Assembly (NCBI GenBank): GCA_963766375.1 | Contig: CAVXZG010000006.1 | Location: forward strand, 287,846-351,845 | Source of the DNA: AC-32 sp963766375 | GTDB taxonomy: Bacteria > Actinomycetota > Thermoleophilia > Gaiellales > Gaiellaceae | Direction of reading: 5' to 3' | DNA: 64,000 bases | Shown here: one piece after another, positions 17,526 through 26,086 of the stretch | How positions within the stretch are numbered: position 1 is the stretch's first letter | Layout of the letters: every line of letters begins with the position of its first letter | Made by a program: the position numbers and the translations under genes | Notes under the pieces: generated by a model | The model's database searches: none | Told to the model about the DNA's origin: nothing | What the model saw: the letters and a program-made list of their open reading frames with translations, nothing else

Positions 17526-18568
17526 GCTCGTGGACGGACGCTTCGACAAGCTCGCTGCGGAGTTGAGGGCGTCCCGCCCTGTCGCTTCCGAGGGGTTGCG
17601 GGACCGCGTCGAGGAGCTGGCGCGCGCCGAGCCGAAGCCGCCGGCGCGAGTGGGGCTTCCGGCTCCCGCCGCGGCGCGTGGGTCTAGCGCTCGCTGCGCT
17701 TGCAATCCTGGGCTCGTTCATCGCGGCCGGGGTGACCGGTCTCGGTGGCTCCAATGGGGACAGGAAGGTCGCAGGCCGCGAAGTTGGTGCCGCCATGACG
17801 CCGGCGACGACGACCGACGCCTCCTCCGCCCTCAGGGGCGCCGTCCCTCAGGGATTCGACGCCCATACGAGAGCGCTCCCGCCTGCGCAGGGCCGGCTCC
17901 AGCAGTACGACGCGGCTCTGACGCTACGTGTGCGGAACTCGGATCAGCTCTCCGCGCGGACGCAGCAGGCGATGCGTCTGACGCGGGCGCTCGGCGGCTT
18001 CGTCGCTTCCGCATCGTTCGACGTTCCGGGTCGGCAAGGCACGTCGACACTCGTGCTGCGGATTCCGATCGATCGTGTTCAGCGGGCGCTGGCGGCGTTC
18101 GCCGGCTACGGCACGCTGCTCTCGCAGAAGATCTCGGTGCAGGACCTGCAGCAGCGGGCCGACGCCCAGAGCTCTCGGATCGCAGCGCTGAAGCGGGCGA
18201 TCGCGACGCTGGAGACAAAGCTCCAGGGAAGCATCTCTCAGGCAGAGCGCGATCGGCTCGAGCACCTCATCTCGATCGAGAGGAGCCGGCTGGCGGCGCA
18301 GCAGAAGCGTCTGGGCGCCACCGTCCGCCGCGCCGAGCTCGCGCGTGTCGGGCTGACGCTAGTCACGCCGGCCCCCAAGGCAAGCGCTGCGCCGGGACGC
18401 TTTGATCGCACCCTCGACGACGCGGGCTCAGTGCTGGCCAGGGAGCTCGAGATCCTGCTCTACGCACTCGTGGTCGTCGGCCCGCTGCTGGCGGTCGGCG
18501 GAGTGGCGATCGCAGTCGGCCGGGCGCAACGGCGCCGGTCGGACCGGAGGCTCCTCGAGCGAACCTAG
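17512..18568 (+). CDS. DUF4349 membrane protein, putative anti-sigma partner (frameshifted)
   Basis: The N-terminal 45 residues (MSPLELVDGRFDKLAAEL and on) are cytoplasmic. A shift near 17649 then joins WGFRLPPRRVGLALAALAIL, a first membrane helix. The exported part holds the DUF4349 pattern: YDAALTLRVRNSDQL, LTRALGGFVASASFDVPG, VLRIPIDRVQRALAAFAGYG, then a coiled coil (QQRADAQSSRIAALKRAIAT) and a C-terminal helix LYALVVVGPLLAVGGVAIAV. Coupling to the sigma gene suggests it holds the sigma factor at the membrane, although no zinc anti-sigma motif is visible. Unrepaired, the downstream frame can start only at 17678. Convergent with the Fn3-like gene (4-base overlap). Confidence 0.7.
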
Positions 18569-20412
18569 TGGACGACGCGGAAGCGCGGCTTCGTGACCAC
18601 GAGCCGCACCGGATTCGACCACGACATCTGCGGCTTGGAGCCGATCATCAGGAAGTCGAGGCCGCGGACGCGGTAGTACCACGTCCCGGGCGAGAGCGGA
18701 AGCGTGAGCGACGTGCCCCAGGTGAACTGGGTGCCGACCGTCTTCCACGGATAGAGCTTCGGGCTCCACTGCACCTCGTACTGGTCGGCGCCGGCCGCCG
18801 GCTGCCACGCGATCAGCGGCTGGCCGTAGAAGCGCGGGCGGGTGTTCACTGCCGCGACGAGCTTGCCCTCGGGTGAGAGCCCCGAGGCGAAGGGCGCTAC
18901 CTGGCCGGTCACCACGGGCTCGCTCGACTTGCCGAAGCTGAGCCGCCGGCCGCTCGCGCAGGAGTCCTGCGTCAGCTCGGCCTCGCGGTAGGTGACGCCG
19001 CCGCCGGGGCGCACGACGTCCTCGCCGGCGCTGTGGGCTGCGCTGAGGCCGGAAGTCAGAGTGACCGCGGTACCGACGACCGACTTCACGACTGCGTTCT
19101 CGAAGCTCGGAGAACCGACGCGAAGGGCGTCGCCGGCGACGATGCCGGTGCCGTCAGCGACGACGATCGTGGTGTCACCTGCCAGCGTTGCGTTGGCCAG
19201 GGTGGTCGTGACCGTGGCGGCGGGCACCGCGTTGATCGGGACGACCGTCCAGTAATAGCGACCGCCGGCCCAGTTGCTGTCCCAGAGGTCGATCTTCGCG
19301 CCCGTCACGACCTGCCCCGGGGGGAGCCCGGTGTTGCCGCCGGTGGGTGGGCCAGGGGAGACGTCGGATTCGTTGCTCTTAACAGTGATGTAGTCGTAGC
19401 TGTACGACTCGGGCTCCGTTCCGTCGGGCAGGTACGCGGTGCGCGCGCCGGTGATTCCCGAGACCACGGTCGGCAGCGCCAGCGGCCCGGTTGGGCGCGG
19501 CACGTACGCCGGGGCGCCGGTCATGGCGCCGCGGAAGACCGGATTGAGGCAGTCCTCGTCGGTGAAGACCTCGACGCGGTACAGCTCGTGCGTCGTGTTC
19601 CACATGGACGTGTTGCCGCTGTAGAGGAAGGCGGGCATGACCTCGTGCGAGCGGGTGTGACTTGCGTCGGAGACGACGTTCGAGACCGTGGAGAGGCCGG
19701 TCAGCGGCCCGGTCGCGAACGGAGGGTTGTAGTTCGCGTAGATCGGGCTCCAGGGGCCATACGAGACCGAAGGCAGGCCGTTCTCGGTCTGGCCATACAG
19801 CCAGCGCACAGGCCGGATGCGCCAGTGGACGACGCCGCTGTAGGCCGGGTCCTGGTGGAACGTGTAGTACTCCCGCTCGTCCGCCATGTTGGAGCGCGTC
19901 GTGAACCACTTGCCGGCATCGACCAACCAGACCATGTAGGCGTTCGCGCCCGGGACGGTGCTCCAGCGGAGCAGGCCCGGGTAGGCCGGGGTGATCGGCG
20001 CGGGGACGGCCGACCAGCGCATGTTGAAGCCGAACGGTTTGCTCCAGGCGGTCGCGCCCTTGCGGGTCACGGCGCGAACGTGTGCGTAGAGCGAGTACGG
20101 GTGGCCGGTCATCCAGGGCAAGGAGATCGGAACGGAGACCGCCGGGCCCTTCAGGCCCTTTGCCGACCAGACCAAGCCGCTCTCCGAGAAGTCGTTGCTG
20201 GTCGCGAGCTCGAACCGATAGGTGAGCGCGCCCGCGACTGGATTCCACGCGAAGGACGGGGTGCGAGCGAAGGTATGGACGACCGGCTCGTTCGCGCGAA
20301 GCGTGAAGGCGTGCAGGCTCTGCGGCCCGCTGCGAGCGGCCATTGCCGAACCGGCAGGGACAGCAACCGCGAGCGCGGCAACGAGAGCAGCAGTGAGGCG
20401 GGCGCAGGCCAT
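18565..20412 (-). CDS. Secreted protein with Fn3-like domains
   Basis: About 615 residues with an N-terminal signal peptide (LTAALVAALAVAVPAGSAMA, cleavage after AMA). The body repeats beta-sandwich motifs of the fibronectin III kind: PSFAWNPVAGALTYRFELAT, LLRWSTVPGANAYMVWLVDA and PLIAWQPAAGADQYEVQWSP, each with the W-P-x-A-x-x-Y-x-x-x pattern. A middle stretch rich in Thr/Val (VTTTLANATLAGDTTIVVAD) resembles a surface-protein insert. No catalytic motif, sortase signal or membrane anchor is visible. Probably an extracellular binding or structural protein. The ATG at 20412 is preferred over 20448, as it puts the signal peptide at the terminus. Confidence 0.75.
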   Translation of the reverse strand: MACARLTAALVAALAVAVPAGSAMAARSGPQSLHAFTLRANEPVVHTFARTPSFAWNPVAGALTYRFELATSNDFSESGLVWSAKGLKGPAVSVPISLPWMTGHPYSLYAHVRAVTRKGATAWSKPFGFNMRWSAVPAPITPAYPGLLRWSTVPGANAYMVWLVDAGKWFTTRSNMADEREYYTFHQDPAYSGVVHWRIRPVRWLYGQTENGLPSVSYGPWSPIYANYNPPFATGPLTGLSTVSNVVSDASHTRSHEVMPAFLYSGNTSMWNTTHELYRVEVFTDEDCLNPVFRGAMTGAPAYVPRPTGPLALPTVVSGITGARTAYLPDGTEPESYSYDYITVKSNESDVSPGPPTGGNTGLPPGQVVTGAKIDLWDSNWAGGRYYWTVVPINAVPAATVTTTLANATLAGDTTIVVADGTGIVAGDALRVGSPSFENAVVKSVVGTAVTLTSGLSAAHSAGEDVVRPGGGVTYREAELTQDSCASGRRLSFGKSSEPVVTGQVAPFASGLSPEGKLVAAVNTRPRFYGQPLIAWQPAAGADQYEVQWSPKLYPWKTVGTQFTWGTSLTLPLSPGTWYYRVRGLDFLMIGSKPQMSWSNPVRLVVTKPRFRVVH

Positions 20413-20466
20413 CAAGAGACAGTGTCGGCACGGCGCGGCCGCGCTCACTCACTCGATCGAGTGACG

Positions 20467-21588
20467 CTAATCGAGGGACAGGTTCCGCTCGAGTGCCGCA
20501 GCCACGGCCAAAACGCGCGCATCCTGTCCCGGCGGTGCGGCGAGCTGGACCGAGGCGGGCAAGCGATGCTCGGCGGCCCCGCACGGAAGCGCAGCAGCGG
20601 GCCAGCCGGTGGCGTTGAACGGGAAGGTCAGGCGGATCAGGTCGTCGCGGAGAGCGAGCTCATCCGAGGGGGCCGGGGGCGCCACACAGGTGAGGGTCGG
20701 GGTCAGGACGAGGTCGACGCCCGCCGCGGCCTCGGCCAGCCGCTCGCGGTAGCGCTCTCGCTGGGTCGTCGCGCGCTCGTACTCGGCGTCGCTCACCTCG
20801 AGACAGCGTTCGACCTTCTGGCGGACGTTGTCCCCGTACGAGTCCGCGTGCTCGAGGAAGAGCTCCCGATGGACGTCGGCGACCTCGCGGCTGAAGGCGT
20901 CGTAGAAGTGATCGGGCAGTGGCAGGTCGACCCTGCGCCGGCGCGGGAAGAGCTCCGCTGCCGCTTCGACACGGGCCTGCACCTCCGGGTCGGCGAGCTC
21001 CGTCCAGGCGACTCCGACCTCGACGTCTTCGAGCTCCAGCTCTTCCAGCGTGAGCCCCGGGGTGAGCGCCTCCATCATGCGGGCGCAGCCGGCGACGTCG
21101 CGCGCCATCGGGCCGGCGTGGTCGAAGCTCGGCGCGAGCGGGAAGCAGCCGTCGAGGGGCACGAGGCCGTAGGTCGGCTTGAAGCCGACGATCCCGCAGC
21201 AGGCCGCTGGGATCCGGATCGAGCCTCCCGAGTCGGTTCCGAGCGCCGCCTCGGCGAGCCCGGCCGCGAGAGCAGCCGCCGAGCCACCGCTCGAGCCGCC
21301 GGCGACACGACCTGCGGCGAGCGGGTTCGGCACGGTGCCGAAGTGCGGGTTCTCGGAGGTCGTTCCGAAGGCGAACTCGTGCAGGTTGGTCTTGCCGACG
21401 TTGGCGTAGCCCGCTGCTTCGAGCCGCCGGACCGCCTCCGCGGTCTCAGCTGGCACGTGCTCGGCGAAGAGAATCGACCCGTAGGTGGTGACGAGCCCGG
21501 CGGTGTCGAAGAGGTCCTTGACAGCGAGAGGGATGCCCCCACTTGGAGCCTCCGGCCGGGCGAGAAAAATACCTTCGAGCTGGGTCAC
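20467..21588 (-). CDS. Amidase-signature family hydrolase
   Basis: A 373-residue member of the GatA/amidase-signature family, shorter than typical amidases (about 450-480). The Ser-cisSer-Lys triad region is visible: IPLAVKDLFDTAGLVTTYGS (catalytic Lys) and VAGGSSGGSAAALAAGLAEA followed by TDSGGSIRIPAACCGIVGFK (cis-Ser and nucleophile Ser). It could hydrolyse an aliphatic or aryl amide or an allophanate-like substrate. A role as GatA of tRNA amidation is unlikely, given the length and the absence of gatB/gatC. Divergent from nothing close; a 302-base gene-free stretch lies upstream. Confidence 0.88.
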   Translation of the reverse strand: MTQLEGIFLARPEAPSGGIPLAVKDLFDTAGLVTTYGSILFAEHVPAETAEAVRRLEAAGYANVGKTNLHEFAFGTTSENPHFGTVPNPLAAGRVAGGSSGGSAAALAAGLAEAALGTDSGGSIRIPAACCGIVGFKPTYGLVPLDGCFPLAPSFDHAGPMARDVAGCARMMEALTPGLTLEELELEDVEVGVAWTELADPEVQARVEAAAELFPRRRRVDLPLPDHFYDAFSREVADVHRELFLEHADSYGDNVRQKVERCLEVSDAEYERATTQRERYRERLAEAAAGVDLVLTPTLTCVAPPAPSDELALRDDLIRLTFPFNATGWPAAALPCGAAEHRLPASVQLAAPPGQDARVLAVAAALERNLSLD

Positions 21589-21890
21589 AGTCCCGGCGCT
21601 ATTTCGACACAGATGAGTGCGGAAATTCTCATTACGCTCGCCTCGGGGAGGAGGCCGGGCGAACCGTACTAAGGGACCAAGGGCCTCTTACGGCTTGCAT
21701 CAGCCGCGATGCTCAGCCGCCGGAGCCGGGCTTTGCCCGGCGGGAGGCTCGCTACGACAAGACGGCTCGAAGCGAACGTCGAACCGGCGGCTCCTGAAAC
21801 GCCGGAGCCGAGCCTCCACCCGCAAGGAGGGGGCTCACGGGGGAACCAGGGGTTCCCCCGTGCTCCGAACCAGGGGTTTCCCCGTGCTAC
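21589..21890. other. Gene-free stretch rich in hairpins
   Basis: No convincing gene. It contains GCCGGGC-TTT-GCCCGGC near 21726-21742, the strong hairpin at 21836-21862 and a second partial copy of that sequence just after it (CCAGGGGTTTCCCCGTG, 21880-21886 at its end). It resembles intergenic repeat or terminator debris between the amidase and oxidase operons. Confidence 0.5.
21836..21862. terminator. Perfect 12-bp hairpin after the oxidase operon
   Basis: CACGGGGGAACC (21836-21847) pairs perfectly with GGTTCCCCCGTG (21851-21862) around an AGG loop. It lies 29 bases beyond the stop of the last minus-strand oxidase-operon gene. There is no long T-run, so it may be a terminator or an mRNA 3' stabiliser. 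Confidence 0.6.
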
Positions 21891-22010
21891 TCAGTCGACG
21901 GCGAGGTAGATGAGCGCGATTACGACCGTCGCCGCGAAGAGCAGCAGGAAGAGCCCGAACAGCGCGAGGCCGAGCCTCAGGTTCTTGCGCTCGAGCTCGG
22001 CGCCGCTCAT
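21891..22010 (-). CDS. 39-residue single-pass membrane protein of the oxidase operon
   Basis: Reads MSGAELERKNLRLGLALFGL, then a hydrophobic segment ending ATVVIALIYLAVD. One membrane helix with a short charged N-terminus. Its ATG overlaps the ctaB stop as ATGA, so it is translationally coupled and very likely real despite its size. Small single-helix subunits or assembly factors are common beside cytochrome oxidase genes; that role is inferred from position only. Confidence 0.65.
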   Translation of the reverse strand: MSGAELERKNLRLGLALFGLFLLLFAATVVIALIYLAVD

Positions 22011-23194
22011 CCGATCAGCGGATCCAGCGCGAGCGCGACGAAGAGCAGCGCCAGGTAGAGGAGCGAGTACTTGAACAGCGCGCGCGCGCGAGGCGTCGTC
22101 GTCTCGCGCCGCAGCCGCCAGGCCAGGCGCAGGAAGAGGGCCCCGAGCAGCAGCGCCGTAGCCAGGTAGAGGACCCCTGCCGTATGCCAGGCGAACGGCA
22201 GCAGCGTGACCGCAACGAGCACGAGCGAGTACCAGACGATCTGCCTCGCCGTCTCGTCGTCTCCGCGCACGACCGGCAGCATCGGGATCCGCGCAGCCGC
22301 GTAGTCGCGCTTGATCACGAGCGCGAGCGCCCAGAAGTGCGGCGGTGTCCAGAAGAAGACGATCAGGAAGAGGAACAGCGCGGGCACGGTCAGGTTGCCC
22401 GTCGCGGCAGCCCAGCCGACGAGCGGCGGCACCGCGCCGGCCGCGCCGCCGATGACGATGTTTTGCGGCGTCGAGCGCTTGAGCCAGCGCGTGTAGACGA
22501 GCACATAGAACAGGTTCCCGACGAGCGCGAGCACCGCCGTCAGCACGTTCACGAGGGAGGCGAGCAGTACGAACGAGAAGGCCGAGAGCGTGAGCCCGAA
22601 CTCCAGCGCCCGCGCGGGCGTGACGCGCTCTTCCGCGACGGGCCGGTGGCCGGTGCGCCGCATCAGGCGGTCGAGATCGCGGTCGAGCACGTGGTTGAGG
22701 GCGCTCGCTCCGCCGCAGGCCAGCGCCAGGCCCGCCATCGTGACGGCGAAGGTCGAGAGGTCGGGCACTCCGCCGGCGCCGACGAACATCCCCGCCGCGC
22801 CGGTCAGCAGTAGCAGCGTCATGATCCGCGGCTTGGTCAGCGTTACGTAGTCACGCCACGACGCCGCGGCGACGGGCTCGCCGCGGAAGCACCAGGCTGC
22901 GGCCACCAGCGCTGAGGCGAGCGAAAGGCCTGCCAGGACCAGGTGCGCGGGCCGCGGAGTGACGAGCGCAGCCGCCAGGAAGGAGACGAGCGCGGCGAGC
23001 GCAGGCACGAGCAGGCGCCGGTGCGCGACCCAGGCGGCGGCGACGAGCGCAACGAGCGGCGGCAGCGCCAGCGCCGAGAGCCCGCGATGGGCGGCCCCCA
23101 GCTCGAGCGCGCCGCTGAGCACGGCAACCCCGCAAGCCGCTGCCGCGGCGAGCGCCGTCAGGCGCAGCCAGGGCCCGGGGGTCAGCTCAGGCAC
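22007..23194 (-). CDS. ctaB: Protoheme IX farnesyltransferase with N-terminal membrane extension
   Basis: Converts heme b to heme O for the terminal oxidase. The C-terminal about 285 residues are a UbiA-type prenyltransferase: start YVTLTKPRIMTLLLLTGAAG, first Asp-rich motif NHVLDRDLDRLMRRTGHRPV, and second motif near YAAARIPMLPVVRGDDETAR. The first about 110 residues add four hydrophobic segments absent from ordinary CtaB. ELGAAHRGLSALALPPLVAL and VTPRPAHLVLAGLSLASALV resemble His-bearing helices of heme A synthase (CtaA), so this may be half of a CtaA fused to CtaB. Eight-base overlap with ctaD upstream; coupled to the 39-aa gene downstream. Confidence 0.9.
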   Translation of the reverse strand: MPELTPGPWLRLTALAAAAACGVAVLSGALELGAAHRGLSALALPPLVALVAAAWVAHRRLLVPALAALVSFLAAALVTPRPAHLVLAGLSLASALVAAAWCFRGEPVAAASWRDYVTLTKPRIMTLLLLTGAAGMFVGAGGVPDLSTFAVTMAGLALACGGASALNHVLDRDLDRLMRRTGHRPVAEERVTPARALEFGLTLSAFSFVLLASLVNVLTAVLALVGNLFYVLVYTRWLKRSTPQNIVIGGAAGAVPPLVGWAAATGNLTVPALFLFLIVFFWTPPHFWALALVIKRDYAAARIPMLPVVRGDDETARQIVWYSLVLVAVTLLPFAWHTAGVLYLATALLLGALFLRLAWRLRRETTTPRARALFKYSLLYLALLFVALALDPLIG

Positions 23195-24827
23195 GGGCCT
23201 CCGCGATCCGCTGCCGCAGGTCGCGCAGCGGTCTCGGGCTCGAGACGTAGGGCACCGTGTCGAAGTTGTGCGGCGGCGGCGGCGAGGTCGTGTACCACTC
23301 GAGGGTGTCGGCGAGCCACGGGTCGTTGACCGCCCGGGTGCCGGAGCGTGAGGTCTTGACGACGTTCCAGGCGAAAACGAGGATCCCGAGAGTCATCACG
23401 CCCGAGCCGATCGTCGAGGTGAGGTTGTACCACTCCCAGAGCCCGCCCTGGCTGTAGGTGTAGATACGCCGCGGCATCCCGAGCAGCCCGAGCATGTGCA
23501 TCGGGAAGAACGTCAGGTTCATGCCGACGAAGATCAGCCAGAAGCTGATCTTGCCCAGCCGTTCGCTGAGCATGCGCCCGAACATCTTCGGCCACCAGTA
23601 GGCGAGCCCGGCGAAGATCCCGAACAGCGAGCCGCCGAAGAGCACGTAGTGCAGGTGCGCGACCACGTAGTAGGTGTCCGTGACCTGCCAGTCCACCGGG
23701 TAGGCGGCGACGAAGATCCCCGAGAGCCCGCCGATCGTGAAGACGGCGATGAAGCCGAGCGCGAACAGCATGGGCGTGTCGAAGTGGATGTTCCCGCGCC
23801 AGGTGGTGGCGAGCCAGTTGAAGATCTTGATCCCGGTCGGCACCGCGATGATCATCGACGAGATCATGAAGAATCCCTGCAAATAGCCGGGTAGGCCGAC
23901 CGCGAACATGTGGTGCGCCCAGACGAGCATCGAGTAGAACCCGATCGCCACCGTCGAGAGCGCGATCGCCGTGTAGCCGAAGATCGGCTTGCGCGCGAAG
24001 ACGGGAATCACCTCGGAGACGATCCCCATCGCGGGCAGGATCATGATGTAGACCTCGGGGTGCCCGAAGAACCAGAAGACGTGCTGGAAGAGCACCGCGT
24101 TGCCACCCTCCTGCGGGATGAAGAAGTGCGTGCCGGCCTGGCGGTCGAGCAGCAGCAGCGTCAGCCCGGCCGAGAGCGCCGGCAGCGCGACCACCAGTAG
24201 CGCCGAGTAGACCTCCATCGTCCAGACGAAGAGCGGCATGCGCATCCACGACATGCCCGGGGCGCGCATGTTGTGGATCGTCACGAGGAGATTGATCGCC
24301 CCCGCGAGCGAGGAGATCGTCAGGACGTGCAGCGAGAGGATCCAGAGGTCGATCCCGTGGCCCGGCGTGTAGGGCAGCTCGGTCAGCGGCACGTAGCCCG
24401 TCCAGCCGCCCTTCGGAGCGCCGCCGGCGGCGAACCAGCTCGAGTAGAGGATGACCCCGCCGAGCAGGAAGAGCCAGTACGAGAGCGCGTTCAGGCGCGG
24501 GAACGCCATGTCGCGCGCGCCGATCATCAGCGGCACCAGGTAGTTGCCGAAGCCCGCGAGGATCGGCACGACGACGAGGAAGATCATCGTCGTCCCGTGC
24601 ATCGTGAAGAGCTCGTCGTAGGAGTTGCGCGTGACGAAGGTCTCGTTCGGCGTCGCCAGCTGGGCGCGCATCAGCAGCGCCAGAAGGCCGCCGAGCCCGA
24701 AGAAGGTCAGGCTCGTGACGATGTAGAGGATCCCGATCCGCTTGTGGTCGACCGTCGTCAGCCAGCTCGAGATCGGGCCGCGAGAGACGATGACCGATAC
24801 CGGAGGCCGCTCCGCTCTAGCCGCCAC
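23187..24827 (-). CDS. ctaD: Cytochrome c oxidase subunit I
   Basis: The catalytic, heme- and CuB-binding subunit of the proton-pumping terminal oxidase. The 546-residue protein has 12 predicted helices. Diagnostic features: FWFFGHPEVYIMILPAMGIV (CuB His and cross-linked Tyr), VWAHHMFAVGL (the paired His ligands), and VAHLHYVLFGGSLFGIFAGL near the end with heme ligands. It overlaps coxB by 11 bases and ctaB by 8, forming the unit coxB-ctaD-ctaB-small protein. No subunit III gene is in this cluster. Confidence 0.97.
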   Translation of the reverse strand: MAARAERPPVSVIVSRGPISSWLTTVDHKRIGILYIVTSLTFFGLGGLLALLMRAQLATPNETFVTRNSYDELFTMHGTTMIFLVVVPILAGFGNYLVPLMIGARDMAFPRLNALSYWLFLLGGVILYSSWFAAGGAPKGGWTGYVPLTELPYTPGHGIDLWILSLHVLTISSLAGAINLLVTIHNMRAPGMSWMRMPLFVWTMEVYSALLVVALPALSAGLTLLLLDRQAGTHFFIPQEGGNAVLFQHVFWFFGHPEVYIMILPAMGIVSEVIPVFARKPIFGYTAIALSTVAIGFYSMLVWAHHMFAVGLPGYLQGFFMISSMIIAVPTGIKIFNWLATTWRGNIHFDTPMLFALGFIAVFTIGGLSGIFVAAYPVDWQVTDTYYVVAHLHYVLFGGSLFGIFAGLAYWWPKMFGRMLSERLGKISFWLIFVGMNLTFFPMHMLGLLGMPRRIYTYSQGGLWEWYNLTSTIGSGVMTLGILVFAWNVVKTSRSGTRAVNDPWLADTLEWYTTSPPPPHNFDTVPYVSSPRPLRDLRQRIAEARA

Positions 24828-25785
24828 TGCCGCCTCCCTGCTTGAAGCGCTGGCCGAGGTACGCGATCAGCGCGTTCAGCTGTGTGTCGTTCCAGGTCTT
24901 GCCCACGGCCGGCATGCTGCCGGTTCCCTCGTGGAGCAGCGTCGTCAAGGCTTTGCGGTCCTTGAGGAGCGGGCTCTGCGCGATCGCCGGGCCGATGTCT
25001 CCCTGGCCCGCGAGGCCGTGGCACTTCGCGCACACGCCGACGAACGTCTCCTTGCCGAGGGCGAGCGGAGAGCTGCGCCGTTCGCGCAGCCAGGCGTCGT
25101 ACTCGGCCTGGGGGAGCACGTCCACCCGCGCGATCATCGCCGCGTGCTGGACGCCGCAGAACTCGGCGCACTGGCCGCGGAAGGTGCCGAGCTTCGAGGG
25201 CGTGAAGGTCATGGTGTTCTTCTTGCCGGGAATCGCGTCGAGCTTGCCGCCGAGCGCCGGGACCCACCAGCTGTGGTTGACGTCGTCGCCGATGATCCTC
25301 AACCGGACGACGCGGTTGTACGGCAGTCGCAGGTGGTCGACGGCGGTCGTCCCGTCCGGGTAGATGAACTCCCAGTAGAACTGGTGGCCTTCGACCCGGA
25401 TTACCTCCACTCCGGCGGCGGAGCTCTCCTCGGAGGAGACTTTGAAGAAGACGAAGGCCGCGATGATCGCGAGGATCACGACCGGCCCCGCCGTCCAGGC
25501 GAGCTCGAGGTTCGTGTGGCCGCGGATCTGCGGCCCCTCGACCTCGCGCGGCCGGCCGCGGCTGCGGTAGCGGACGACGAACAGGATCAGCGCGCCTTCG
25601 ACGAGCACGAAGATTCCGCCCGTGATGCCGAGGATCAGCCAGTACATGTCGCGGATGCTGGCCGCGTCGGGCGAGGCCGGCTCCGGCGGAGCGATCCCGC
25701 CGTTGCCCGCGGCGGCGGCACTCGCGAGCGCCAGCGCGATCAAGACGACGAGAAGGAGAAGCGTGCGGCGCACGGGCGGTGGCAT
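24817..25785 (-). CDS. coxB: Cytochrome c oxidase subunit II with fused cytochrome c domain
   Basis: Accepts electrons at CuA and passes them to subunit I. The 322-residue protein has a signal peptide (LLLLVVLIALALASAAAAG), two helices (YWLILGITGGIFVLVEGALI and WTAGPVVILAIIAAFVFF), then a cupredoxin domain with CuA ligands in DDVNHSWWVPALGG and GQCAEFCGVQHAAM. A C-terminal class I cytochrome c adds CAKCHGLAGQGDIGPAIA, with a late Met in GTGSMPAVG, making it a caa3-type oxidase. The ATG at 25785 gives the signal peptide; the open frame continues upstream into the divergent gene. Only 10 bases separate its start from that gene's start. Confidence 0.95.
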   Translation of the reverse strand: MPPPVRRTLLLLVVLIALALASAAAAGNGGIAPPEPASPDAASIRDMYWLILGITGGIFVLVEGALILFVVRYRSRGRPREVEGPQIRGHTNLELAWTAGPVVILAIIAAFVFFKVSSEESSAAGVEVIRVEGHQFYWEFIYPDGTTAVDHLRLPYNRVVRLRIIGDDVNHSWWVPALGGKLDAIPGKKNTMTFTPSKLGTFRGQCAEFCGVQHAAMIARVDVLPQAEYDAWLRERRSSPLALGKETFVGVCAKCHGLAGQGDIGPAIAQSPLLKDRKALTTLLHEGTGSMPAVGKTWNDTQLNALIAYLGQRFKQGGGSGG

Positions 25786-25795
25786 TCTAAGAGCG

Positions 25796-26083
25796 ATGCC
25801 CGAACGCACGCGCGTGCAACTCCCGACCGGGGTGGGCGAACGCCTCGAGGTCTTTGTCAACGGGGTCGCCCAGCGGCCCGGCCGCGACTTCCGGCGGGAG
25901 GGCGGCGAGCTCGTCTTTGACCGCCGTCTGGCGCGGGAAGGGCAGCTCGGCTTCTGGCGTTGGCTCTCGCTCTTCCTCGGCGTCGCGGGCACCTACCGGC
26001 AGAACGACAGCGTGGACGTGGTCTACGAGCAGGCCGGCCGCCGCGTGGTGGCCGCGGGTCTGCCGCTCATCAGCGAGGACTGA
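25796..26083 (+). CDS. Conserved hypothetical 95-residue protein
   Basis: Starts MPERTRVQLPTGVGERLEVF and continues with VNGVAQRPGRDFRREGGELV, which reads like a small beta-rich domain (the NGxxQ...DF...G pattern seen in phage-tail and surface beta proteins). It ends with a hydrophobic FWRWLSLFLGVAGTYRQND and DVVYEQAGRRVV. No signal peptide. Divergent from coxB with starts 10 bases apart, so the two must share or overlap promoter DNA. Function unknown. Confidence 0.65.
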   Translation: MPERTRVQLPTGVGERLEVFVNGVAQRPGRDFRREGGELVFDRRLAREGQLGFWRWLSLFLGVAGTYRQNDSVDVVYEQAGRRVVAAGLPLISED

Positions 26084-26086
26084 GGG

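Noticed and set aside
19033..21672. 879-codon plus-strand open frame
   Set aside because: Runs antisense through both the Fn3-like gene and the amidase; no recognisable motif, while both minus-strand genes show clear signatures.
21640..21830. Small plus-strand frames in the gap upstream of the amidase
   Set aside because: Arg/Gly-rich translations without ribosome sites; the stretch is made of hairpins.
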